A stretch of DNA of 64,000 nt from an uncultured Clostridia bacterium (GTDB lineage Bacteria; Bacillota; Clostridia; TANB77; CAG-508): the NCBI GenBank assembly GCA_934178475.1, contig CAKPQH010000005.1:42218-106217 (forward strand), given 5' to 3'. Position numbers and translations under genes: made by a program. Below are positions 8,632 to 16,370 of the stretch, piece after piece (within the stretch, counting starts at the first letter, position 1; every line of letters begins with the position of its first letter). The notes under the pieces were generated by a model. It was not told the DNA's origin. It searched no databases and saw nothing but the letters and a program-made list of their open reading frames with translations.

Positions 8632-9114
8632 ATGAGTGGAGTAAATAGATGGATTAAATTTTTTGTTTGGGGAATTCTATTTATAATATTTTCTAATCTA
8701 CTAATATTTATTGGTTTAAATGCTGATTACAAAGATATTCAGAATAAAGAAAGTCTACCAAATGAAATAACGATATTAAAAGCAGAAGCTACTAAAGTTA
8801 ATGGTAGAATTTATGGTAAGATATCAAATACAGAAAAAAATAATATAAATGGCAGTTACATTAAAATCAATATATATAATGAATATGAAGAATTAATTGG
8901 AACAAAATATATTGAAATAGTGGATGTAAGTTATAATAGTCCTAAACAATTTGAATTGCATTTTAAGGCAGACAATATAAAATATTATGATATAAGTATT
9001 GTAGATGAAAAAGACGAAAATACAGCAAAACTGTTTGAAGACATATTCATCTCAGAAGATTTAAAAAAGAGAGCATTGATAAGTTTACTAGTCTATGTGT
9101 TTTTCTTTGGATAG
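8632..9114 (+). CDS. FxLYD-like membrane protein
   Basis: A 160-residue protein with one N-terminal membrane helix (about 8-28), an extracytoplasmic beta-sandwich resembling FxLYD domains (GRIYGKISNTEKNNINGSYI, then VxIY..EEELIGT-like strands), and a second hydrophobic stretch at the very end (LISLLVYVFFFG). It has its own promoter and an AAAGGAG site. It is followed 11 bp later by another membrane-anchored protein, so the two probably form an operon. Function unknown. Confidence 0.65.
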   Translation: MSGVNRWIKFFVWGILFIIFSNLLIFIGLNADYKDIQNKESLPNEITILKAEATKVNGRIYGKISNTEKNNINGSYIKINIYNEYEELIGTKYIEIVDVSYNSPKQFELHFKADNIKYYDISIVDEKDENTAKLFEDIFISEDLKKRALISLLVYVFFFG

Positions 9115-9125
9115 GAGGATAAATT

Positions 9126-9665
9126 ATGAAAAAGAAAGTTATAATATTAATAATTTTAGTTATTGTGTTAGGTGTATTGGTTGCCTATAATATTAAGTTT
9201 AACAAAAAAGAAAATGACAATACAAACGTAAATACAAGTGCGAGTGTTAACACAATAGAAAATAATGAAACAAATAATTCAATTGAAAATAATAACACTG
9301 AAGAAAATGTTATTGAGAATATTATTGAAGATAATAAAACATCAAATGAAAATGTAGTAGAAAATAATGATAAAACTGAAAATCAAACAGGAGAAGTTAC
9401 AATTGTAGAAACAATGACTCCAAGTGGATTTATGGGAAGTTCATTAAAAAAAGTTATTTTATATTCTAATGGAGAAGTATATTTAATTAACTATAACGGA
9501 GAAGGTTATGATGAAAAAAATATTTCATCAAGAGAATTAATTGCAAAAAATGCAACAGCATTAAAATATAAAGGAACAGAAGAATTTGAAGCAATAGTAG
9601 TAAAAGGTAAAAATCTTGAAGTAATAAATGATAATTGTACATGGATAGAATTTGATAAACAATAA
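9126..9665 (+). CDS. Membrane-anchored protein with Asn-rich linker
   Basis: A 179-residue protein. A Lys-rich start and one membrane helix (about 4-22) are followed by a low-complexity Asn/Glu/Thr linker (about 28-90) and a small C-terminal domain (about 91-179) beginning TIVETMTPSGFMGSS. The domain is not recognised. GATAGGAGG precedes the ATG. The long polar linker suggests it spans the peptidoglycan. A terminator follows. Confidence 0.65.
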   Translation: MKKKVIILIILVIVLGVLVAYNIKFNKKENDNTNVNTSASVNTIENNETNNSIENNNTEENVIENIIEDNKTSNENVVENNDKTENQTGEVTIVETMTPSGFMGSSLKKVILYSNGEVYLINYNGEGYDEKNISSRELIAKNATALKYKGTEEFEAIVVKGKNLEVINDNCTWIEFDKQ

Positions 9666-9670
9666 AATGT

Positions 9671-9717
9671 AAATAGTAAAAGGATTACACTTAGTGCAAT
9701 CCTTTTTTGCTATTTAC
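9671..9717. terminator. Intrinsic terminator, probably bidirectional
   Basis: AAAAGGATT pairs with AATCCTTTT around a CACTTAGTG loop, followed by TTTTTT. The outer bases AAATAG and CTATTT extend the pairing. It lies between convergent genes and overlaps the stop of the minus-strand micro-gene. Confidence 0.75.
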
Positions 9718-9811
9718 TGATATTTTGTTGTTCATTTCTGTTTTGTGAGTTTTGACTATTTTTGTTTTGATTATTATTTTTGTTATTCTTCTTGTTTTTA
9801 TTTTCTGACAT
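9710..9811 (-). CDS. Asn/Gln-rich 33-residue protein
   Basis: A minus-strand frame of 33 codons starts at ATG 9809-9811 behind a strong ribosome site (ACGGAGGTGTTTTAT). The product is almost entirely Asn, Gln, Lys and Ser, with no hydrophobic core (it begins MSENKNKKNNKNNNQNK). Composition and size recall minor spore-associated peptides of clostridia, but no family is recognised. The ribosome site is the main argument that it is real. The gap from 9812 to 9991 holds only promoter-like AT-rich sequence. Confidence 0.55.
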   Translation of the reverse strand: MSENKNKKNNKNNNQNKNSQNSQNRNEQQNISK

Positions 9812-9991
9812 ATAAAACACCTCCGTTTAAATTAGTAATAATATTATTAACTTTTTAGGAGAAAATATACATATAAGATGTACTAATTAAAACAAAAATG
9901 ATATAATAAAAATGTATTAAAAAGTAGTATAAATTTAACAAAAAAATATATAAAACATAAAATGTTATAAAAATGAAAAGAGGATTGAGAT

Positions 9992-11392
9992 ATGGTTTTT
10001 GAAAATGCAAAATTAAAAGAATTTAATAACTATATAAAAAATAAAAAAGTGGCAATAATAGGAGTAGGAGTAAGTAACCTACCTCTTATAGATTATTTTT
10101 ATAAGAAAAAAGCTAACATAACAATATTTGATAACAAAGAAAAAGACCAAATGTCAAAAGAAATTTTAGAAAAAATATCAAAATATATGTTAAAAACATC
10201 TTTAGGAGAAAACTATTTATCTGAATTAAAAGGATTTGATTTAATACTAAGGTCTCCAAGCTGTTTACCTACAGTAAAAGAGTTAGAATTAGAAGAAAAA
10301 AATGGAGCAATTGTAACAACAGAGATAGAATTATTTATGAAAATGTGTCCATGTAAGATAATAGGAATAACAGGAAGTGATGGAAAAACAACAACTACGA
10401 CATTGATAACTGAAATATTAAAAAATGCTGGTATTAACACATATGTTGGAGGCAATATAGGAATACCACTATTTACTAAATTAAATGAAGTAAAACCAGA
10501 AGACATAGCAGTATTAGAACTTAGTAGTTTTCAATTAATGGGAATGGAAATCAGCCCAGACATTTCAATAATAACAAACATAACACCAAATCACTTAAAC
10601 GTACATAAAGATTACCAAGAATATATTGATGCAAAGAAAAATATTTATAAACATCAAAATAAAGATGGAATCTTAATTTTAAATTATGATAATGAAATTA
10701 CAAAAAAATGCTCAATTGATTCAAAAGGAAAGGTTATTTTCTTTAGTAGTAAAACAAAATTAGAAAATGGGTATATATTAGATGAAAATACAATAAAAAA
10801 ATGCACAGATGGACTTAGAAAACATTTAATTCATACAGAGGAAATTACTATAAAAGGAAGACATAATTACGAAAATATTTGTGCAGCAATAGCAGCAACA
10901 GAAGGATTAGTAGATATGGAATCAATCATAAAGACATGCAAAGAATTTAAAGGAGTAGAGCATAGGATAGAGTTTGTAAAAGAAATAAATGGAGTCAAAT
11001 GGTATAATGATTCTGCAAGTTCAAGCCCATCTAGAATGATATCTGCATTAAATGCTTTTGACAAAGGAATTGTATTAATAGCAGGAGGTTATGACAAAAA
11101 TCTTGACTATCATCCTGTAGCTGAGCCAATAATTGATAAGGTAGAAACTCTAATTCTAATAGGTCAAACTTCTGAAAAAATATTTGATGTAGTAAAGGAA
11201 GAAACAGAAAAACAAGGAAAAGAAATAAATATATATATGTGTAAAGATTTAAATCAAGCAGTTATATTTGCAAAAAGATATTCTAATGATTGTCATACAG
11301 TTTTATTTTCACCTGGAAGTGCAAGTTTTGATATGTTTAAAAATATGTATGAAAGAGGAAATATCTTTAAAGATATTGTAAATAAAATGTAA
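9992..11392 (+). CDS. murD: UDP-N-acetylmuramoyl-L-alanine--D-glutamate ligase
   Basis: A 466-residue Mur ligase that adds D-Glu to UDP-MurNAc-L-Ala in the cytoplasm. The N-terminal Rossmann domain has VAIIGVGVSNLPL. The ATP loop GITGSDGKTTTT is near residue 126, followed by the central-domain block NITPNHLNVHKDYQEY. The C-terminal domain contains GVEHRIEFV and DSASSSPSRMISAL. The length fits the family. AAAGAGG lies ahead of the ATG. TATAAT at 9902 is a possible -10, with a weak -35. It is not inside a dcw cluster; neighbours are unrelated. Confidence 0.95.
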   Translation: MVFENAKLKEFNNYIKNKKVAIIGVGVSNLPLIDYFYKKKANITIFDNKEKDQMSKEILEKISKYMLKTSLGENYLSELKGFDLILRSPSCLPTVKELELEEKNGAIVTTEIELFMKMCPCKIIGITGSDGKTTTTTLITEILKNAGINTYVGGNIGIPLFTKLNEVKPEDIAVLELSSFQLMGMEISPDISIITNITPNHLNVHKDYQEYIDAKKNIYKHQNKDGILILNYDNEITKKCSIDSKGKVIFFSSKTKLENGYILDENTIKKCTDGLRKHLIHTEEITIKGRHNYENICAAIAATEGLVDMESIIKTCKEFKGVEHRIEFVKEINGVKWYNDSASSSPSRMISALNAFDKGIVLIAGGYDKNLDYHPVAEPIIDKVETLILIGQTSEKIFDVVKEETEKQGKEINIYMCKDLNQAVIFAKRYSNDCHTVLFSPGSASFDMFKNMYERGNIFKDIVNKM

Positions 11393-11405
11393 CCAAAAAA
11401 ACTTT

Positions 11406-11439
11406 CTTACATAAAATATAAAGAATTTATGTAAGGAGG
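11406..11439 (+). promoter_or_regulatory. Hairpin abutting the ribosome site of the 11450 gene
   Basis: CTTACATAAA (11406-11415) pairs perfectly with TTTATGTAAG (11426-11435). The last G of the stem is the first base of the GGAGG ribosome site (11435-11439). It may end murD transcription (T-rich tail TTTTATTTTT follows) or tune translation of the next gene. Confidence 0.5.
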
Positions 11440-11449
11440 TTTTATTTTT

Positions 11450-11986
11450 ATGTTTGAAGAGTATATGCAAAATATTTTAGGATATACAAGAGAATTAAAT
11501 ACATATAATAGACAAAATAATATGGAATATGGAATGAATCAAAATATAAATATGATGCCAATTGGGTATAATATATCTCAAGATATTAATAGAAATTTAA
11601 ATGATGAGTTAGAAGGAATGTATCCGGAAATATATAGTATTGTTTATCCTATGGTAAAAGAAGCTTGCATGAGAAATACGAGAAGTATAGATAAAAATTT
11701 GATTAATGAAATGACAAATGAAATATATGATAATTTAGAACCAACAAACAATAGTGTAGGAATCAATATAAATTTAGGAAATGAAATACGTTCAAAAGAA
11801 GAAAGCAAGATATCAAAAGAAAAATCAGAAGAAATTGAAAATAGAGAATATGAAAGAAGAAATCCATTTTTAAATGATTTAATAAAAATATTAATTTTGA
11901 GAGAATTAACTGGAAGACCTGGATGCTGTACAACAAACAGACCACCTATGCCACCTCCACCAAGACCACCATTTCCAAGATTTTAA
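11450..11986 (+). CDS. Hypothetical protein with Cys-Cys and proline-rich tail
   Basis: A 178-residue protein with no membrane segment. The N-terminal half is Asn/Met/Tyr-rich (NNMEYGMNQNINMM), the middle is helical (IYSIVYPMVKEACMRNTRSI), and the C-terminus changes abruptly to GCCTTNRPPMPPPPRPP. Such tails occur in surface or spore-coat proteins, and the location just before spoVT is compatible with that. No family is recognised. GTAAGGAGG precedes the ATG. Confidence 0.6.
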   Translation: MFEEYMQNILGYTRELNTYNRQNNMEYGMNQNINMMPIGYNISQDINRNLNDELEGMYPEIYSIVYPMVKEACMRNTRSIDKNLINEMTNEIYDNLEPTNNSVGININLGNEIRSKEESKISKEKSEEIENREYERRNPFLNDLIKILILRELTGRPGCCTTNRPPMPPPPRPPFPRF

Positions 11987-11990
11987 AGTT

Positions 11991-12036
11991 GGGGACAGTC
12001 CTTTTTTGAAAATTTTTTCAAAAAAGGACTGTCCCC
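11991..12036. repeat. REP-like perfect palindrome, copy 1
   Basis: Arms of 22 bp (11991-12012 and 12015-12036) around a 2-bp loop. The left arm starts GGGGACAGTCCTTTTTTG. It is nearly the same sequence as copy 2 at 13659, with a compensating A/T versus G/C change in each arm. It may also act as terminator for the 11450 gene. Confidence 0.85.
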
Positions 12037-12048
12037 GATTTAAAAATT

Positions 12049-12078
12049 TGTATAAAAAATTCCTTTTTTGACATACTA
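12049..12078 (+). promoter_or_regulatory. Probable sigma-G promoter of spoVT
   Basis: TGTATA (12049-12054), 17-bp spacer, CATACTA (12072-12078), 45 bp before the spoVT start. This fits the known sigma-F/G pattern (TGnATA-like -35 and CATnnTA -10), and spoVT is a sigma-G gene in B. subtilis. Confidence 0.65.
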
Positions 12079-12122
12079 AAATTAGACAAAAAAGTAAAAA
12101 TCAAAAAAGGAGGAATTTTTAA

Positions 12123-12677
12123 ATGAAAGCAACAGGAGTTGTAAGAAGAATAGACGATTTAGGAAGAGTAGTTATACCAAAAGAAATAAGAAAAACACTT
12201 AGAATAAAAGAAGGAGATCCACTTGAGATATTTACAGACAGTGAGGGAGGAATTATATTAAAAAAATATTCACCTATTGGAGAACTTTCTGAATTTGCTG
12301 TTGGGTATGCAGAAACGCTTTCAAAAACAACAGGGCATATTGCTTTTATTACAGATAAGGACACAGTAATAGCTGTATCTGGTGGACCTAAAAAAGAATA
12401 CTTAGAGAAAAATATAAGTGATGAATTAGAACAAATTATGGAAGATAAAGAAGTATATACAAGTAAAGACAATAACAATATATCAGTTCCAATTACAAGT
12501 AATGATAAACAAGAAAAGAAAAATAACGCACAAGTAATATATCCAATAATTTCAAATGGAGACACAATAGGTTCAGTAATATTACTTTCTAAAGAATCAA
12601 ATACTAAAATGGATGAAGTAGAAAAAAAAGTAGCTCAATCTGCCGCCACTTTTTTAGGAAATCAAATGGAAATATAA
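12123..12677 (+). CDS. spoVT: Stage V sporulation protein T
   Basis: A 184-residue forespore transcription regulator. The N-terminal AbrB-type swapped-hairpin domain (MKATGVVRRIDDLGRVVIPK, residues 1-20, continuing to about 50) binds DNA, and a GAF-like domain (about 60-184) follows. Length and domain order match SpoVT, which adjusts the sigma-G regulon. AAAAGGAGG precedes the ATG. The apparent sigma-G promoter upstream supports the assignment over plain AbrB. It is convergent with the pyrE-like gene through a shared terminator. Confidence 0.93.
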   Translation: MKATGVVRRIDDLGRVVIPKEIRKTLRIKEGDPLEIFTDSEGGIILKKYSPIGELSEFAVGYAETLSKTTGHIAFITDKDTVIAVSGGPKKEYLEKNISDELEQIMEDKEVYTSKDNNNISVPITSNDKQEKKNNAQVIYPIISNGDTIGSVILLSKESNTKMDEVEKKVAQSAATFLGNQMEI

Positions 12678-12678
12678 T

Positions 12679-12724
12679 AAAAAATCTATATAGATATTAT
12701 AAAAGTATCTGTATAGATTTTTTA
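12679..12724. terminator. Bidirectional terminator
   Basis: AAAATCTATATAGATA pairs with TATCTGTATAGATTTT, with A and T tracts on both sides, between convergent spoVT and the pyrE-like gene. Confidence 0.8.
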
Positions 12725-12727
12725 TAT

Positions 12728-13588
12728 TTATAAATTATATAAATTATTATCAATGCAAAGTTTAGCACGTTTGGCTGATTTTTCATCTGAGTTTAAAGCA
12801 TCTTTTATAAATTCAGGATGTGAAATTAAAAACTCTCTCATAGTATCATCAGGATTATTATAAAAATCATTTAACATCTTAAGTTGTAAGTCGTTGATAA
12901 GTCCCATATCATGTATTTGACTAAATAAATATGGTTTGATTTCAAACATAGCAAAAGAATGCACATCTAAATCTTCTAATTTTTGTTTCCCTCCTTGCAT
13001 TCTATCAACCGCTACCATACTCCAACATATTTTACCGCCTAAAGATTCTATAGCAGGAATCCAAGCACGTATGTAGCTAGATGCTTGATTTAATAAATCA
13101 GCAACATGTAAGATTTTTTTATTTTTCAAATCTGTTATCTCATATGAAGAAGAGAAATCATAAGAACTTGCTACAGTAGATAAATCCTTGAATATTGTAA
13201 TATGTGGTTTTTCTAAAAGATATGCAATAATATTAGAAAAATACCAATCTCTTCTTTCACCGCCAGAAACAAAATCTATTTCGTCTATATTAATATTATT
13301 TTCAATATAATCTTTCATTTTATTAATGACATCCATGTATATAGGATTAGATTCATATTGAAATTTAACTTTTTCAAATATATTTTTTGGAATATCCAAC
13401 TTATCAGAATTTTCTAGTTCAGAATTTATAAAATCTAAAAAAAGATTTGCATCAGTTTCACTTCCATATAAAAATTGAGCATTTATAAAATATGGACCTA
13501 TTTTACCTGAAGTATACCAAAAAGGTTTGTTATTAGGACATATTTTAAAAGCATTTGTATCTAATAAATAAGAAACGATAGTATTCAT
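12728..13588 (-). CDS. Orotate phosphoribosyltransferase-like protein
   Basis: A 286-residue protein starting at MNTIVSYLL; the GGAGG site lies between an upstream ATG and this one. The N-terminus resembles PyrE (NKPFWYTSGKIGPYFINAQF, like the FxLxSGxxSPxY region). A central block begins FVSGGERRDWYFSN, and a PRPP-loop-like segment reads ILHVADLLNQASSY. The usual DDLxTTGxS loop is therefore degenerate. The C-terminal 80 residues are an unrecognised extension. It is divergent from pyrC and may supply the pyrE step missing from that operon. Activity is uncertain because of the altered PRPP site. Confidence 0.6.
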   Translation of the reverse strand: MNTIVSYLLDTNAFKICPNNKPFWYTSGKIGPYFINAQFLYGSETDANLFLDFINSELENSDKLDIPKNIFEKVKFQYESNPIYMDVINKMKDYIENNINIDEIDFVSGGERRDWYFSNIIAYLLEKPHITIFKDLSTVASSYDFSSSYEITDLKNKKILHVADLLNQASSYIRAWIPAIESLGGKICWSMVAVDRMQGGKQKLEDLDVHSFAMFEIKPYLFSQIHDMGLINDLQLKMLNDFYNNPDDTMREFLISHPEFIKDALNSDEKSAKRAKLCIDNNLYNL

Positions 13589-13658
13589 AATTACCTCCAT
13601 ATAAATTATTTTAAAAAATTTTCGAATATATAATACTTCAAAAAAAGATTCTTGTCAA

Positions 13659-13718
13659 TTCAATTCGGGGACGGTCCTTTTTTGAAAATTTTCAAAAAAG
13701 GACCGTCCCCGAATTGAA
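13659..13718. repeat. REP-like perfect palindrome, copy 2
   Basis: A 60-bp perfect palindrome with 30-bp arms and no spacer (13659-13688 and 13689-13718). The core begins CGGGGACGGTCCTTTTTTG. It lies between the divergent pyrE-like gene and pyrC, so it cannot be a terminator for either, which favours a REP/RAYT-type element. Confidence 0.88.
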
Positions 13719-13742
13719 AAAAATAATAAAAAATGATATAAA
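13714..13742 (+). promoter_or_regulatory. Putative promoter of the pyr operon
   Basis: TTGAAA (13714-13719), 17-bp spacer, TATAAA (13737-13742). The -35 lies in the last bases of the palindrome. No PyrR-type attenuator hairpin is visible in the short leader before 13773. Confidence 0.5.
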
Positions 13743-13772
13743 ATAATAAGAAATAAAAAATGGAGGGTAAAT

Positions 13773-15047
13773 ATGACAATTTTATTAAAAAATGGAACTG
13801 TTTTAGATTATGAATCTAAATTACAAGAAAAAAGAGATGTTTTAATAGAAGACAATATAATAAAAGAACTATCAAAAAATATCAATGAAAAAGCAGACAG
13901 AATTATTGATTGTACAGGATTATTTATTATGCCAGGAATGATAGATATACACTGTCATTTAAGAGAACCTGGATTTGAATACAAGGAAACTATTGAGACT
14001 GGTTCAAAAAGTGCTGTAAAAGGTGGATTTACAACAATATGTCCTATGCCAAATACTAAGCCTGCTATTGATAATGAAGAAATTTTAGAAAAGGTTATAA
14101 ATGAAGCAAAAAGAGTTAATCTGTGTAATATATTACCATATTCTAGTGTTACAAAAGGAGAAAAAGGAGAAGAACATGTTGATTTTGAAAGAATGAAAAA
14201 AGCAGGTGCAATTGCTTTTTCTGATGATGGTATCCCTGTAAAAAACGCTAATATTATGAGAAAAGCTATTATAAAAGCTGACTCATTAGGTACATATGTT
14301 GCTTCTCATTGTGAAGAACCAAGTGTTTCAGCAGGTGTGATAAACGCGGGAGAAGTAGCTAGAAAATTAAATGTTAAAGGAGTTCTTCCAGAAGCTGAAG
14401 AGATTATGGCAGCTAGAGAAATCGTTATTTCAGAAACAAATGATGTTAGAGCTCATATTTGTCATATAAGTACAAAGACATCAGTTAATATGATAAGAGA
14501 TGCAAAGAAAAGGAATGTTAAAATAACTTGTGAAACTTGCCCGCATTATTATAGTTTTACAGAGGGAGAAGTTTTAGTTTCAAATACAAATGCAAAGATG
14601 AATCCTCCATTAAGAAAAGAAAAAGATAGAGAAGCTATAATAAAAGGATTACAAGATGGAACTATAGATGCAATAATAACAGACCATGCACCACATTCAA
14701 AAGAAGAAAAACAAAAAGATTTAGAATCAGCACCAAATGGTATTATTGGATTTGAAACAGCACTAGCAGCAACAATAACTAATTTAGTAGATAAAGATTT
14801 AATTTCATATCTAGATATTGTAAGATTAATGTCTTATAATCCAGCTAAAATATTAGGAATTGATAAAGGTATAATAAAAGAAGGGAAAACAGCAGATATA
14901 ACTATTTTTAATCCAAATATAGAGTATGTATATAAGGAAGAAGATATAGTTTCAAAGTCAAAGAATACACCATGGATAGGCAAAAAACTAAAAGGACAAG
15001 TTGAGTATACTATAGTAGGAGGAAAAGCGGTATATGAAAGAATATAA
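13773..15047 (+). CDS. pyrC: Dihydroorotase
   Basis: A 424-residue amidohydrolase that cyclises carbamoyl aspartate in pyrimidine synthesis. Metal ligands are seen in IDIHCHLREPG (near residue 58). Further markers are the substrate loop CPMPNTKPAID, the histidine strands ASHCEE and AHICHIST, and ITDHAPHSKEEK. This is the long class I type. The ATG follows TGGAGGG. It is the first gene of a pyr operon on the plus strand and overlaps the MazG-like gene by 14 bp. Confidence 0.95.
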   Translation: MTILLKNGTVLDYESKLQEKRDVLIEDNIIKELSKNINEKADRIIDCTGLFIMPGMIDIHCHLREPGFEYKETIETGSKSAVKGGFTTICPMPNTKPAIDNEEILEKVINEAKRVNLCNILPYSSVTKGEKGEEHVDFERMKKAGAIAFSDDGIPVKNANIMRKAIIKADSLGTYVASHCEEPSVSAGVINAGEVARKLNVKGVLPEAEEIMAAREIVISETNDVRAHICHISTKTSVNMIRDAKKRNVKITCETCPHYYSFTEGEVLVSNTNAKMNPPLRKEKDREAIIKGLQDGTIDAIITDHAPHSKEEKQKDLESAPNGIIGFETALAATITNLVDKDLISYLDIVRLMSYNPAKILGIDKGIIKEGKTADITIFNPNIEYVYKEEDIVSKSKNTPWIGKKLKGQVEYTIVGGKAVYERI

Positions 15048-15354
15048 TAAATTAGTTAGAGATAAAATACCGGAAATTATTAAAGAAGATAAAAGGTGTC
15101 CGAAGATAAAAATTTTAGAAAAAGATGAATATAAAAAAGAACTTGATAAAAAACTTATTGAAGAAGTAACAGAATATATAGAAGATGATAATATAGAAGA
15201 AATTGCAGATGTGTTAGAAGTAATATATGCTATATTAGAATTTAAGAATGTTTCAAAAGAAGAAATAGAAAAAGTTAGAAATGATAAGAAAAATAAAAGA
15301 GGAGCTTTCAAAGAAAGAATATTTCTAGAAAAGTGTGGAGGAAAAATAATATGA
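15034..15354 (+). CDS. MazG-like / phosphoribosyl-ATP pyrophosphohydrolase-like protein
   Basis: A 106-residue all-alpha NTP-pyrophosphohydrolase-like protein. It begins MKEYNKLVRDKIPEII, a signature of this small MazG-like group, and carries an acidic helix LIEEVTEYIEDDNIEEIADVLE holding EExxE/ExxD-type metal ligands. It is sandwiched in the pyr operon, overlapping pyrC by 14 bp and pyrF by 4 bp. House-cleaning of abnormal nucleotides is a plausible role. The substrate is unknown. Confidence 0.75.
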   Translation: MKEYNKLVRDKIPEIIKEDKRCPKIKILEKDEYKKELDKKLIEEVTEYIEDDNIEEIADVLEVIYAILEFKNVSKEEIEKVRNDKKNKRGAFKERIFLEKCGGKII

Positions 15355-16280
15355 AAATTGCAATTGATTTATTAATTGATAAGATTAAAGAAAAAAATAA
15401 TCCAACAGTTATAGGATTAGATCCAAGATATAATATGATACCTAGTTTTATAAAAGAAAAGTATGGTAAAGATATTAAAGGAGTTTGTGATGCGATATTA
15501 GAATATAATAAAAGATTAATTGATTCAACATATGATATTATACCAGCAGTAAAACCACAAATTGCTTTTTATGAAATGTATGGGATAGAGGGATTAAAAG
15601 CGTTTAATGAAACATGTAAATATGCAAAAGAGAAAGGTATGGTAGTTATTGCAGATATAAAAAGAGGCGATATTGGTACAACAGCTGCAGCATATTCAAA
15701 TGCTTTCTTAGGAAAAACAGATTTAAATGATAATCTATATTCTGCTTTTGATGTAGAATTTGTTACTGTAAATCCATATTTGGGATCAGATGGAATATTG
15801 CCTTTTATAGAAGACTGCAGAAAATATAATAAAGGAATATTTATTTTAGTAAAAACTTCTAATAAGTCATCAGGAGAATTACAAGATATAAAAACAGAAG
15901 ATGGAAAAGAAATTTATGTAAAAGTAGCAGAGCTTGTAAATAAATGGGGAAAAGAATTAATTGGAGAAAATGGATATAGCTCAGTTTCATCAGTAGTAGG
16001 TGCAACATATCCAGAACAGTTGAAAATATTAAGAGAAGTTATGCCGAATTCATATTTCTTAATACCTGGATATGGTGCACAAGGTGGCAAAGCGGAAGAT
16101 ATTGCTTTAGGATTTGATAGTAATGGATTAGGTGGATTTGTAAATGCTTCAAGAAGTTTGATGTTTGCATATAAACTAGACAGATGGAAAGATATTTATA
16201 CTGAAAGAGATTTTGAAAAAGCTACAAGAGAAGAAGCTATCAGAATGAGAGATGAATTAAATAAAGCAATCAAGAGGTAA
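15351..16280 (+). CDS. pyrF: Orotidine 5'-phosphate decarboxylase (type 2)
   Basis: A 309-residue protein. The chosen start is ATG 15351, which overlaps the preceding stop (ATGA) and has GTGGAGG upstream. It decarboxylates OMP to UMP. The active-site block DIKRGDIGTTAAAYS and the N-terminal VIGLDPRY identify the longer type 2 subfamily rather than the 230-residue type 1. The phosphate loop region is IPGYGAQGGK. It belongs to the pyrC-pyrF-pyrK-pyrD operon. A 90-bp gap after it holds no clear feature except the pyrK ribosome site. Confidence 0.94.
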   Translation: MKIAIDLLIDKIKEKNNPTVIGLDPRYNMIPSFIKEKYGKDIKGVCDAILEYNKRLIDSTYDIIPAVKPQIAFYEMYGIEGLKAFNETCKYAKEKGMVVIADIKRGDIGTTAAAYSNAFLGKTDLNDNLYSAFDVEFVTVNPYLGSDGILPFIEDCRKYNKGIFILVKTSNKSSGELQDIKTEDGKEIYVKVAELVNKWGKELIGENGYSSVSSVVGATYPEQLKILREVMPNSYFLIPGYGAQGGKAEDIALGFDSNGLGGFVNASRSLMFAYKLDRWKDIYTERDFEKATREEAIRMRDELNKAIKR

Positions 16281-16370
16281 GAAGCATGAAAATATAAAGA
16301 AGATTTAATGAAAAACAACAAAAAAGAAAGATTAATAAGCAATGATATTGAAAGATAAAAGGAGGATTTT

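Noticed and set aside
13719..13772. PyrR attenuator in the pyr leader
   Set aside because: The leader is very short and has no terminator/antiterminator pair.
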